A stretch of 64,000 nucleotides of DNA from Burkholderia cepacia (lineage in GTDB: Bacteria > Pseudomonadota > Gammaproteobacteria > Burkholderiales > Burkholderiaceae): NCBI RefSeq assembly GCF_001718835.1, contig NZ_CP013443.1, forward strand, positions 2,728,001 through 2,792,000. The letters are read 5' to 3'. This document shows, piece by piece, positions 1 to 8,909 of the stretch (position 1 is the first letter of the stretch; the number at the start of each line of letters is the position of its first letter). The notes under the pieces are model-generated. The model was not told the DNA's origin. It was given only the letters and a program-made list of their open reading frames with translations, and made no database searches. Position numbers and translations under genes: made by a program.

Positions 1-4
1 CGCG

Positions 5-874
5 TCAATGCTCGCGCTGCGACGAGCGCGCGGGGTTCGCCCGCCCGCGCACGGCCATGTAGGCCCAGAACACGTAGCCGGACAGCCCGTACAGCACGAA
101 CAGGCAGAACAGCATCAGCGGCGGGTCGGACGACACGAGCACGAACGCGACGACGACCAGCAGGATCGCCGCGAACGGCACGCGGTGCCGCACGTCGAGC
201 GCCTTGCCGCTGTAGAACGGCGCGTTCGACACCATCGTCACGCCCGCGTAGATCGTCAGCACGAATGCGACCCACGGCAGCCAGCCGAGCTTCATCGGCA
301 CGCGGTTGTCGGTGGCGAGCCATACGAAGCCCGCGATCAGCGCGGCGGCGGCCGGGCTCGGCAGCCCCTGGAAGAAACGCTTGTCGACGACGCCGATGTT
401 CGTGTTGAAGCGCGCGAGGCGCAGCGCGGCGCCCGAGCAGTAGACGAACGCGGCGAGCCAGCCCCAGCGGCCGAGATCCTTCAGCACCCACTCGTACATC
501 ACGAGTGCCGGCGCGACACCGAACGACACCATATCCGACAGGCTGTCGAACTGCTCGCCGAACGCGCTCTGCGTATGCGTCATGCGCGCGACGCGCCCGT
601 CCATCCCGTCGAGCACCATCGCGACGAAAATCGCGATCGCGGCGATCTCGAAGCGCACGTTCATCGCCTGCACGACCGCGAAGAAGCCGCAGAACAGCGC
701 GGCGGTCGTGAACGCGTTCGGCAGCAGGTAGATGCCGCGCGTCTTCAGGAACCGCTGGCGCGCGGCGCGGCGGCTCTGCGGCGCCGGATCGGGCGCCATC
801 ACCTTGTTGCGGCGGAACGGGCGTGGCGTCTGGCCGGCGCCGTTGCGCGGCCGACGCGGTTTGAATGCGGCCAT
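5..874 (-). CDS. pssA: CDP-diacylglycerol--serine O-phosphatidyltransferase
   Basis: This integral membrane enzyme makes phosphatidylserine from CDP-diacylglycerol and L-serine, the first step of phosphatidylethanolamine synthesis. The CDP-alcohol phosphotransferase signature is visible at residues 92-114: D92-G93, A96-R97, G106, D110 and D114, the metal- and CDP-binding residues. Several hydrophobic segments follow, as expected for a protein of about 290 residues. It lies 15 nt after psd on the same strand, so the two consecutive enzymes of the pathway are probably co-transcribed. The basic, proline-rich first 40 residues are unusual and there is no clear ribosome site before Met1; Met26 is an alternative start. 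The stop codon is just inside the left edge, so the gene is complete. Confidence 0.95.
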   Translation of the reverse strand: MAAFKPRRPRNGAGQTPRPFRRNKVMAPDPAPQSRRAARQRFLKTRGIYLLPNAFTTAALFCGFFAVVQAMNVRFEIAAIAIFVAMVLDGMDGRVARMTHTQSAFGEQFDSLSDMVSFGVAPALVMYEWVLKDLGRWGWLAAFVYCSGAALRLARFNTNIGVVDKRFFQGLPSPAAAALIAGFVWLATDNRVPMKLGWLPWVAFVLTIYAGVTMVSNAPFYSGKALDVRHRVPFAAILLVVVAFVLVSSDPPLMLFCLFVLYGLSGYVFWAYMAVRGRANPARSSQREH

Positions 875-889
875 CGTGCGCCCCGCCGC

Positions 890-1534
890 TTACTGTTCGA
901 GTTCCGCGAGGATCGTCGACGACGCGTAGACCTTCTCGCCGATCGACACCTTCGCGCGGCTGCCGAGCGGCAGGTACACGTCGACGCGCGAACCAAAGCG
1001 GATGAAACCGTAGCGCTGGCCGCGCGACAGCGGCTCGCCGGCGCGCACATAGCAGAGAATCCGGCGGGCGACGAGGCCGGCGATCTGCACGGCGGTCACG
1101 GTCTTGCCGCTCGCCGTCTGGATCACGACCGCGTTCCGTTCGTTCTCGGTGGACGCCTTGTCGATCGCCGCATTCAGGAACGCACCCGGGAAGTATTCGA
1201 CCTTGGAGATCGCGCCGTCGACCGGCGAACGCTGCGAATGGACGTTGAAGACATTCATGAACACGCTGATCTTCAGCGCTTCGCGGTTCGCGTACGGGTC
1301 CTGCGCGGTCTCGACCGCGACGATGCGGCCGTCTGCCGGGCACAGCACCGCGTTCGGCTGCGCCGGGATCGGGCGCTGCGGATCACGGAAGAACTGGACG
1401 ACGAAGACGAGCAGCAGCCAGAACGGCCACGCGAAGCCGAAGCCCCCGACGGCATGGATCAACAGCGCGATGACGGCTGCAATCGCGATGAACGGCCAGC
1501 CTTCGCGCGCGATGATCGGATGAGGATAGTTCAT
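890..1534 (-). CDS. psd: Phosphatidylserine decarboxylase proenzyme
   Basis: This enzyme decarboxylates phosphatidylserine to phosphatidylethanolamine at the inner membrane. The 214-residue length and the FIRFGSRVD sequence mark the short archaeal/betaproteobacterial-type class; self-cleavage is expected between Gly181 and Ser182, and the serine becomes the pyruvoyl group. Residues 14-48 form two hydrophobic segments that anchor the protein, and the conserved NVHSQRSPVDG stretch lies at residues 97-107. pssA follows directly, matching the order of the pathway in reverse. The terminator at 1579-1617 separates this gene from the ilv genes upstream, although read-through from them is possible. 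Confidence 0.95.
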   Translation of the reverse strand: MNYPHPIIAREGWPFIAIAAVIALLIHAVGGFGFAWPFWLLLVFVVQFFRDPQRPIPAQPNAVLCPADGRIVAVETAQDPYANREALKISVFMNVFNVHSQRSPVDGAISKVEYFPGAFLNAAIDKASTENERNAVVIQTASGKTVTAVQIAGLVARRILCYVRAGEPLSRGQRYGFIRFGSRVDVYLPLGSRAKVSIGEKVYASSTILAELEQ

Positions 1535-1578
1535 GGATTCGTTCTGTGTTCGGTGAATTGCAAAGCCCGTAGGATAGC

Positions 1579-1617
1579 AAAAGCCGCCCGGGGCACTGCT
1601 GCCTTCGGGCGGCTTTT
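1579..1617 (-). terminator. Rho-independent terminator after ilvC
   Basis: A 12-nt inverted repeat (AAAAGCCGCCCG paired with CGGGCGGCTTTT) encloses a 15-nt loop. Read on the minus strand it is a GC-rich stem ending in a T run, placed 45 nt after the ilvC stop codon and before psd. The A/T flanks are symmetrical, so it could also act on the plus strand, where no gene needs it. Confidence 0.8.
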
Positions 1618-1661
1618 TGGTACCGGCCCTCTATTCGAGGGGCCGGAACAGCACGCGGTGC

Positions 1662-2678
<1,017 letters not shown>

Positions 2679-2782
2679 GATGGTTCCTTCGCTAATTCAA
2701 AAATTCAACAATTCGTTCGGATGGAGTACTGCGGGCCGGGACATGACGGCGCACCCGGCGTGCCACTTTGGCAATGTCGGCA

Positions 2783-3274
2783 TCACACCTTCAGGATGCG
2801 CTCGCCGCGTCCGATGCCGGAGCTGCCGGTGCGCACGGTCTCCAGGATCGCGCCCGCGTCCAGCCCCTGGATGAATGCGTCGAGCTTGTCGCTCGCGCCC
2901 GTCAATTCGATCGTGTAGGTCTTTTCGGTCACGTCGATGATGCGGCCGCGGAAAATGTCCGCCATCCGCTTCATTTCTTCGCGCTCCTTGCCCACTGCAC
3001 GTACCTTGATCAGCATCAGCTCGCGTTCGATGTGTGCACCGTCGGTCAGGTCCACCACTTTCACCACCTCGATCAGGCGGTTCAGATGCTTCGTGATCTG
3101 TTCGATCACGTCGTCGGAGCCAATGGAAACGATGGTGAGCCGCGACAGCGATTGGTCTTCGGTCGGCGCCACCGTCAAGGTTTCGATGTTGTAGCCGCGT
3201 GCGGAGAACAGGCCGACCACGCGCGACAGCGCGCCCGGTTCGTTCTCCAGCAGGACGGAAATGATGTGTCTCAT
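2783..3274 (-). CDS. ilvH: Acetolactate synthase small (regulatory) subunit
   Basis: This is the regulatory subunit of acetohydroxyacid synthase III-type enzymes; it binds valine for feedback inhibition and stimulates the catalytic subunit. The N-terminal 80 residues form an ACT domain starting MRHIISVLLENEPGALSRV, with the glycine-bearing turn ENEPGAL typical of the effector site. The C-terminal half matches the second domain of the family. The length of 163 residues is normal. It lies 111 nt downstream of the catalytic-subunit gene and upstream of ilvC on the same strand, so the three enzymes form one operon. Confidence 0.96.
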   Translation of the reverse strand: MRHIISVLLENEPGALSRVVGLFSARGYNIETLTVAPTEDQSLSRLTIVSIGSDDVIEQITKHLNRLIEVVKVVDLTDGAHIERELMLIKVRAVGKEREEMKRMADIFRGRIIDVTEKTYTIELTGASDKLDAFIQGLDAGAILETVRTGSSGIGRGERILKV

Positions 3275-3385
3275 GTTCGCTTCTTCCAGAATGTGTCCGT
3301 GTCAATTCACTCGCGCCGCGCGCCGCCGCGTGCCGCACCGCCCTTCGTGAAGGCGGCCGCTTCGGCCCAGGCACGCGTCGCGCCG

Positions 3386-5149
3386 TTACAGGTCTTCCGA
3401 TCCGAGCAGCATCTCGGTGATGCCCTTGCCGGCCTGTACCATCGGCCAGACGTTTTCGGTCGGATCGGTCTGGAAGTCGAGAAACACGGTGCGGTCCTTC
3501 AGGCGCAGCGCTTCCTTCAGCGCCGGCTCCACATCCGAGGTCTTTTCGATCCGCATGCCGACATGGCCGTACGCTTCGGCGAGCTTCACGAAGTCAGGCA
3601 GCGCATCCATGTACGAATGCGAATAGCGCTTGCTGTATTCGATCTGCTGCCACTGGCGAACCATGCCGAGATAGCGGTTGTTCAGCGAAATGATCTTCAC
3701 GGGCGTGTCGTACTGCAGGCAGGTCGACAGTTCCTGGATGCACATCTGGATCGAGCCTTCGCCCGTGATGCACAGCACGTCGTCGTCCGGGTGCGCCATC
3801 TTGACGCCCATCGCTGCCGGCAGGCCGAAGCCCATCGTGCCGAGGCCGCCGGAGTTGATCCAGCGACGCGGCTTGTTGAAACGGTAGAACTGCGCCGCCC
3901 ACATCTGGTGCTGGCCGACGTCCGAGCACACGAACGCATTGCCGTCCGTCAGCTCCCACGCCTTCTCCACCACGTACTGCGGCTTGATGATCTCGCTTTC
4001 GCGGTCGTACTTCAGGCAGTCCTTCGAGCGCCAGCCCTCGATGTCCTTCCACCATTGCGCGAGGGCCTCGGTGTCGGGGCCATGCTCGGCCGTCTGCAGC
4101 TGCTCGATCAGCTCCTTCAGCACTTCCTTCACGTCACCGACGATCGGGATGTCGACCTTCACGCGCTTCGAGATCGACGACGGGTCGATGTCGATGTGGA
4201 TGATCTTGCGCGGACGCGACGCGAAGTGCGCCGGATCGCCGATCACGCGGTCGTCGAAGCGGGCGCCGATCGCGATCAGCACGTCGCAGTGCTGCATCGC
4301 CATGTTCGCTTCGTAGGTGCCGTGCATGCCGAGCATGCCGAGGAATTTCCTGTCCGACGCGCGATAGCCGCCGAGGCCCATCAGCGTGTTCGTGACCGGG
4401 TAGCCGAGCAGGTCCGCGAACTGGTTCAGTTCGCGCGACGCGTCGGCGAGGATGATGCCGCCGCCCGTGTAGATGTACGGACGCTTCGCCGTCAGCAGCA
4501 GCGACACGGCCTTGCGGATCTGGCCCGAATGGCCCTTCGTGACCGGGTTGTACGAACGCAGCGACACGTTCTTGACGGGCTCGTACTGGCACGGCGTCTT
4601 CGAGATGTCCTTCGGGATGTCGATCAGCACGGGACCCGGACGGCCGGTGCGGGCGATGTAGAACGCCTTCTTGACGGTTTCCGCGAGGTCGCGCACGTCC
4701 TTCACGAGGAAGTTGTGCTTCACGCACGGACGCGTGATGCCGACGGTGTCGCACTCCTGGAACGCATCCTGGCCGATCGCGGCCGTGGGCACCTGGCCGC
4801 TGATCACGACCATCGGGATCGAATCCATGTACGCCGTTGCGATGCCGGTCACCGCGTTGGTGACACCGGGGCCCGACGTCACGAGGCAGACGCCGACATT
4901 GCCGGTGGAACGCGCATACGCATCGGCTGCGTGCACGGCCGCCTGTTCGTGGCGCACCAGCACGTGCTGAATCTTGTCCTGCTTGTAAAGCTCGTCGTAG
5001 ATGTAGAGTACCGAGCCGCCGGGGTAGCCCCAGATGAATTCGACGTTTTCATCGGCCAGTGCCTTCATGAGCACGGTGCCGCCGATGGAGTCGCTATCGG
5101 GAGGGGAAAGGGGTTCCGACGTGGAGAATTCCGCGCTGGGCATGTTCAT
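3386..5149 (-). CDS. ilvI: Acetolactate synthase large (catalytic) subunit
   Basis: This ThDP- and FAD-dependent enzyme condenses two pyruvates, or pyruvate with 2-oxobutyrate, in branched-chain amino-acid synthesis. The ATG at 5149 was chosen because AAAGG lies 5 nt before it; the frame is open further upstream but shows no family similarity there. The 587-residue product has the N-terminal cofactor-binding glutamate in the segment ending HEQAAVHAADAYAR and the C-terminal ThDP motif GEGSIQM...NNRYLG. In that motif the usual GDG aspartate, a magnesium ligand, is glutamate. A sigma70-like promoter is seen about 150 nt upstream. ilvB is an alternative name for this gene. Confidence 0.96.
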   Translation of the reverse strand: MNMPSAEFSTSEPLSPPDSDSIGGTVLMKALADENVEFIWGYPGGSVLYIYDELYKQDKIQHVLVRHEQAAVHAADAYARSTGNVGVCLVTSGPGVTNAVTGIATAYMDSIPMVVISGQVPTAAIGQDAFQECDTVGITRPCVKHNFLVKDVRDLAETVKKAFYIARTGRPGPVLIDIPKDISKTPCQYEPVKNVSLRSYNPVTKGHSGQIRKAVSLLLTAKRPYIYTGGGIILADASRELNQFADLLGYPVTNTLMGLGGYRASDRKFLGMLGMHGTYEANMAMQHCDVLIAIGARFDDRVIGDPAHFASRPRKIIHIDIDPSSISKRVKVDIPIVGDVKEVLKELIEQLQTAEHGPDTEALAQWWKDIEGWRSKDCLKYDRESEIIKPQYVVEKAWELTDGNAFVCSDVGQHQMWAAQFYRFNKPRRWINSGGLGTMGFGLPAAMGVKMAHPDDDVLCITGEGSIQMCIQELSTCLQYDTPVKIISLNNRYLGMVRQWQQIEYSKRYSHSYMDALPDFVKLAEAYGHVGMRIEKTSDVEPALKEALRLKDRTVFLDFQTDPTENVWPMVQAGKGITEMLLGSEDL

Positions 5150-5504
5150 TTTGACCTTTCGAATTTTCGGCAAAAAATTGATCGGGTGCTCTCTGCCGGG
5201 CTTGTGGCTCGGGTTCAAGCGGCGCGTCCAGTTTGAAGGGCAGGCTTCTTGGGCCAGCCTCAAATGAGACCATCACTTCATGTTGCGAATCATTGACGAT
5301 AGCGGGTCGCGAATGGGTCGTCAAGCAAAATATCCCGCAGCGCATCATGGGCGCCGCCCGGCAGCCCGCCGCCGCTGCTCGCGCGCAACGTGCTTCGCCC
5401 GCCCCGGTGCCAAGCGGCACGAAAATTTGATAGCATCCGCGGGTTTTACGAAATTTTTCGACCTTTTACACCACGCAGCGGCCCGCAGCGCATACCTTCA
5501 CGGA
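5150..5504. other. 355-nt divergent intergenic region, ilvI / sigma-factor gene
   Basis: This region separates ilvI (minus) from the sigma-factor gene (plus). It holds the ilvI promoter at 5296-5324 and therefore an ilvI leader of about 140 nt. I looked for a leader peptide rich in Ile, Val or Leu codons in the leader and did not find one, nor a convincing attenuator stem followed by a T run. On the plus strand the sequence before the sigma-factor gene is more AT-rich around 5420-5470 and could hold its promoter, but no hexamer pair is good enough to call. Confidence 0.6.
5296..5324 (-). promoter_or_regulatory. Sigma70-type promoter for ilvIHC
   Basis: On the minus strand, TTGACG (5319-5324) and TATCGT (5296-5301) are separated by exactly 17 nt. 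This is the best hexamer pair in the divergent region and points at ilvI. A transcript from here would begin near 5289 and carry a leader of about 140 nt before the ATG at 5149. Confidence 0.6.
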
Positions 5505-6068
5505 ATGGCATCAGACAAGGAACTCGCCGACTTTCTGGCGGGCGTCGAAAGGCGCGCGTTCAAGCAGGCTGCGTACGCCGTGCGTGACGACGATGCGTCG
5601 CTCGACATCGTGCAGGACGCGATGATCAAGCTTGCGGAGAAATACGGCGACCGGCCGGCGGCCGAACTGCCGCTGCTTTTTCAGCGGATCCTGCAGAACG
5701 CGATCCACGACTGGTTCCGCCGGCAGAAAGTCCGCAACACGTGGGTCACGCTCTTCTCGTCGCTGAACAACACCGACGACGACGACTTCGACCCGCTCGA
5801 AACCCTCGAATCCGCGGACGACAACGCGGGCGTCGAAAGCAGCGAGCACCGCCTCGAACGAGAGCAGGTTCTGGCCCTGATCGACGAAGAAATCCAGAAA
5901 CTTCCGGCGCGTCAACGGGAAGCGTTCCTGATGCGTTATTGGGAAGATATGGATGTCGCCGAGACTGCCGCCGCAATGGGGTGCTCCGAGGGCAGCGTCA
6001 AGACGCACTGCTCGCGAGCCACCCACACCCTGGCGCAAGCGCTCAAGGCCAAAGGAATCACGCTATGA
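5505..6068 (+). CDS. RNA polymerase sigma factor, ECF/sigma-70 family
   Basis: A 187-residue sigma factor with two domains. Residues 12-80 are region 2 (core binding and -10 recognition; DASLDIVQDAMIKLAEKY) and residues 125-180 are region 4 (LPARQREAFLMRYWEDMDV then a helix-turn-helix at EGSVKTHCSRATH). A very acidic linker (residues 89-106, including DDDDFDPLETLES) joins them. The ATG at 5505 was chosen because similarity to the family begins there. The stop overlaps the ATG of the next gene (ATGA), so the DUF3619 gene is translationally coupled. This arrangement is typical of a sigma factor with its anti-sigma factor, but here that is inference. Target genes are unknown. Confidence 0.9.
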   Translation: MASDKELADFLAGVERRAFKQAAYAVRDDDASLDIVQDAMIKLAEKYGDRPAAELPLLFQRILQNAIHDWFRRQKVRNTWVTLFSSLNNTDDDDFDPLETLESADDNAGVESSEHRLEREQVLALIDEEIQKLPARQREAFLMRYWEDMDVAETAAAMGCSEGSVKTHCSRATHTLAQALKAKGITL

Positions 6069-6493
6069 GCTCCGCTCCCGCAAATCGAGAACACGAATTC
6101 GCGCTGAAGGTGCGCCGCGCGCTGGACGAGCGCGCGGCCGACCTGCCTGCCGCGACCACCGACCGCCTGGCCGCCGCCCGCCGGGCTGCGCTCGCCCGCA
6201 AGAAGCCCGAGCCCGTGGCGGCGCCGGTGTTCGTCCCCGCGTTCGCAGGCGCGGCCGGCGCCTACGGCCCGGTGGTCACGCCTGCGCGCCAGCCGGTGTC
6301 GCTCGCGCGCCGCCTGCTGCGCGCGTGGCCGCTGGCACTGCTGCTCGCGGGGCTCGTCGGCATCGCCTACTGGGAAGACATGCAGCGCACCGCCGAACTC
6401 GCCGACATCGACGCGGCGATGCTCAGCGACGACCTGCCGCTCAACGCGTATCTCGATCACGGGTTCAACGCGTATCTGTCGCGTGCGCACTAA
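6065..6493 (+). CDS. DUF3619 family one-TM protein, possible anti-sigma partner
   Basis: A 142-residue protein with an N-terminal cytoplasmic region (residues 1-80, rich in Ala and Arg), one hydrophobic segment at about 86-103 (WPLALLLAGLVGIAYW) and a short, acidic C-terminal tail ending NAYLDHGFNAYLSRAH. I recognise the DUF3619 pattern; no function is established. It overlaps the sigma-factor gene by 4 nt. The topology, a cytoplasmic helix-rich part, one TM and a small outer part, resembles membrane anti-sigma factors, but no zinc-binding (ZAS) motif is present. Inference: it may hold or modulate the upstream sigma factor. Confidence 0.8.
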   Translation: MSSAPANREHEFALKVRRALDERAADLPAATTDRLAAARRAALARKKPEPVAAPVFVPAFAGAAGAYGPVVTPARQPVSLARRLLRAWPLALLLAGLVGIAYWEDMQRTAELADIDAAMLSDDLPLNAYLDHGFNAYLSRAH

Positions 6494-6519
6494 CAGACAA
6501 TAACGAGGGGATCGCACGG

Positions 6520-7272
6520 GTGAGTCAGAAGCGCGGCCTGGCCGTATTTTTCGGATGCGTAATCGCGATCGCCGTTTCCTACGTCGCCACGTACCCACGA
6601 TTCCACCCGCAACCCGAGGCGGTCGCCGTCGCGACCAACGCGCCTGCGCTCGCGTCGGCCGCCATCGCGCTGACCGCCGACCTCGCCCCGCTGCCCGCTG
6701 CCGCCGGTCCGCTGTCCTGGGCGCGCCTCACGCCGGCGCAACACGCGGCACTCGCGCCGTTCGCCGACCAGTGGGACGGCTTCAGCGACGCGCGCAAGCG
6801 AAAATGGCTGAAGATCGCGTCGCGTTTCGCGAAGTTGACGCCCGATGACCAGAAGCGCCTGCAGGACCGGATGACCGAATGGGCGCGGATGACGCCCGAG
6901 CAGCGCCGCGTCGCGCGCGAAAACTACCAGAGTGCGAAGGAGCTGTCCGCGCAGGCGCGCGAGCGGGCCTGGAAGGCGTACCAGCAACTCCCCGAGGAGC
7001 AGAAGGAACGGCTCGCGGCCGCCGAGCGCCGCCGCCGGCCGAGCGTCGTCAGCGCGCCGCCGACCGTCGCCGACCGTGACGTCCGCCGCCTCGTGAACGC
7101 GCACGAGCATCCGGCGAGCGGCGCGAGCGTCGTGCTGCCGGCGCCGCCCGCGCCGAGCAGCGCCGCCGCCCCGCCGGTAGTCGCCTCGGCCACCGCCGGC
7201 GCAGCCCCGACGACGGCCGCGCCGGCGCCGGTGTCGCCCGCCGACGCCCCCTCGCTGTTCAAGGGCTCCTGA
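6520..7272 (+). CDS. DUF3106 domain-containing protein
   Basis: A 250-residue protein starting at a GTG preceded by GAGGGG at a 9-nt distance. Residues 7-25 are a single hydrophobic anchor or uncleaved signal. Residues 65-165 hold the DUF3106 pattern: W..LTPAQHAALAPFADQW, then RKRKWLKIASRF, then WARMTPEQRRVARENYQ, a charged helical region that looks periplasmic. The last 80 residues are Pro/Ala-rich and probably disordered. It is the third gene of the sigma-factor cassette (26 nt after DUF3619, 6 nt before the RDD gene). Function unknown; a periplasmic sensor or scaffold for the pathway is inference. Confidence 0.85.
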   Translation: MSQKRGLAVFFGCVIAIAVSYVATYPRFHPQPEAVAVATNAPALASAAIALTADLAPLPAAAGPLSWARLTPAQHAALAPFADQWDGFSDARKRKWLKIASRFAKLTPDDQKRLQDRMTEWARMTPEQRRVARENYQSAKELSAQARERAWKAYQQLPEEQKERLAAAERRRRPSVVSAPPTVADRDVRRLVNAHEHPASGASVVLPAPPAPSSAAAPPVVASATAGAAPTTAAPAPVSPADAPSLFKGS

Positions 7273-7278
7273 GCGGCC

Positions 7279-7779
7279 GTGCCGCGCACGAGCCCGTCTC
7301 CAGCCACCCCGCCGTCCGTGCGGCGGCGTCTCGCCGCGCTGCTCTACGAAGGCGTGCTGCTGTTCGGCGTGGTGTTCTTCGCCGGGCTCGCGTTCAGCCT
7401 CGCGACGCAGCAGCGCAACGGCCTCGTCCATCACAACCTGCTCGCCGCCTGGATCGCGCTCGTGGTCGGCGCGTACTTCGTGTGGTTCTGGACCCACGGC
7501 GGCCAGACGCTGCCGATGAAGACGTGGCGGCTGCGGCTCGAGTCGTCGAGCGGCCGGCCGCTGAGCGCCGGCCATGCGCTCGTCCGCTATGCGCTCGGCT
7601 GGCTGTGGTTCCTGCCGCCGCTCGCGCTGCATCCGCTTCTCGGCCTGTCGGTACCCGTCACGCTCGCGCTCGCCGCCGCGTGGATCGTCGTGTGGGCCGG
7701 CGCGGCCCGGCTGCATGCCGGCCGCCAGTTTCCGCACGACCGGATCGCACGCACGCGCGTCGTCGCCATGCCGCGCTGA
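7279..7779 (+). CDS. RDD family integral membrane protein
   Basis: A 166-residue protein starting with GTG, 6 nt after the DUF3106 gene. It has about four hydrophobic segments (near residues 20-42, 52-72, 100-120 and 125-145). The RDD-type arrangement is seen: Arg in the first helix region (VRRRLAALLYEGVLL) and the following TLPMKTWRLRLESSSGRPL segment between helices. RDD proteins are a broad membrane family, in some bacteria linked to ion antiport; nothing here fixes a substrate. As the last gene of the cassette it probably belongs to the same envelope response as the sigma factor. Confidence 0.85.
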   Translation: MPRTSPSPATPPSVRRRLAALLYEGVLLFGVVFFAGLAFSLATQQRNGLVHHNLLAAWIALVVGAYFVWFWTHGGQTLPMKTWRLRLESSSGRPLSAGHALVRYALGWLWFLPPLALHPLLGLSVPVTLALAAAWIVVWAGAARLHAGRQFPHDRIARTRVVAMPR

Positions 7780-7874
7780 CCGTCGCCGCCCCCGGACCGG
7801 CCGCCCGCCGCCTTCGCGCGGCGCTCGAAAATTCACCCCTGAACGGCGCATGCGCGCCGTAATAAGAACGTCTC

Positions 7875-7896
7875 GTGACTGTCACGGCACAGTCAC
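7875..7896. promoter_or_regulatory. 22-bp inverted repeat upstream of the LpxH-like gene
   Basis: Perfect 8-nt arms GTGACTGT and ACAGTCAC flank the 6-nt spacer CACGGC. It ends 46 nt before the ATG at 7943, in the 163-nt gap after the RDD gene. The size and symmetry suit a dimeric repressor operator. There is no T run, so a terminator is unlikely. Confidence 0.45.
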
Positions 7897-7942
7897 GCCC
7901 GCATGGCGGAATGCCGGTAATGTCAACCGGCGCGAGTCATGC

Positions 7943-8881
7943 ATGGGCCAGAAAACGTCTGCGACCTCCCTGTTCCGTCACCCTCTCGGCGCCCGCGCCG
8001 CCACCGCCTTCCTGTCCGGCTCGGCCGCGGCCGACGCCCTCTCGGCACATGAACTGCCCGACGCGTCCGCCACGCAGCGCGACGATCACGAGCCGTCCGC
8101 GCATCGCTACCGCACCATCTGGCTGTCCGACATCCACCTCGGTTCGAGCGGCTGCCAGGCGCCGTACCTGCTCGATTTCCTGCGTCACAACGATTCGGAG
8201 TACCTGTACCTCGTCGGCGACATCATCGACGGCTGGCAACTGAAAAAGGGCTGGTACTGGCCGCAGGCACACAACGACGTCGTGCAGAAGATCCTGCGCA
8301 AGGCACGCAAGGGCACCCAGGTCGTCTACATCCCGGGCAACCACGACGAAGGCGCGCGGCAGTTCTGCGACCTCGCGTTCGGCGACATCCAGGTGCGCGG
8401 CGAGGCGTTCCACACGACGCTCGCAGGCAAACGTTTGTGGATCGTGCACGGCGACCTGTTCGACGGCGTGATCCAGCACGCGAAATGGCTCGCGTACCTC
8501 GGCGACACGCTCTACACGCTGATCCTCGTGCTGAACCGCTGGTTCAACCGGATCCGCAGCCGGCTCGGCTTCCAGTACTGGTCGCTGTCGCAATACCTGA
8601 AGCACCAGGTCAAGAACGCAGTCAACTTCATCTCGCAGTTCGAGACCGTGATGACCGACGAGGCGCGCCGCCGCGGCTGCGACGGCGTCGTGTGCGGGCA
8701 CATCCACAAGGCGGAGATCCGCGACATCGACGGCGTGCTGTACTGCAACGACGGCGACTGGGTCGAGAGCCTGTCCGCACTCGTCGAAACGATGGAAGGC
8801 GAACTGAAGATCGTCTACTGGACGGTGATGCGCACCGCGCCGTCGGAAACCACGTCGCGCAAGGCCAAGGCCACTGCCTGA
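7943..8881 (+). CDS. UDP-2,3-diacylglucosamine diphosphatase-like metallophosphoesterase
   Basis: A calcineurin-like phosphoesterase of 312 residues. All metal-binding blocks are visible: D63-I-H65, G92-D93-xx-D96, G132-N-H-D135, the VHGDLFD histidine block and C-terminal CGHIHKAE. Spacing fits the LpxH group that cleaves UDP-2,3-diacylglucosamine to lipid X in lipid A synthesis, though it is a diverged member with a 55-residue N-terminal extension, and a different paralogue may supply the main LpxH activity. It is followed by a GT4 glycosyltransferase and diacylglycerol kinase, consistent with membrane lipid work. A palindrome lies just upstream. Substrate specificity is not proved by sequence alone. 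Confidence 0.85.
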   Translation: MGQKTSATSLFRHPLGARAATAFLSGSAAADALSAHELPDASATQRDDHEPSAHRYRTIWLSDIHLGSSGCQAPYLLDFLRHNDSEYLYLVGDIIDGWQLKKGWYWPQAHNDVVQKILRKARKGTQVVYIPGNHDEGARQFCDLAFGDIQVRGEAFHTTLAGKRLWIVHGDLFDGVIQHAKWLAYLGDTLYTLILVLNRWFNRIRSRLGFQYWSLSQYLKHQVKNAVNFISQFETVMTDEARRRGCDGVVCGHIHKAEIRDIDGVLYCNDGDWVESLSALVETMEGELKIVYWTVMRTAPSETTSRKAKATA

Positions 8882-8909
8882 CACAACCGCACTACAGGAC
8901 ATTGCCGCG

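Noticed and set aside
5150..5289. Leader-peptide attenuator for ilvIHC
   Set aside because: Short ORFs in the leader lack runs of Ile, Val or Leu codons, and no terminator-type stem with a T run precedes ilvI.
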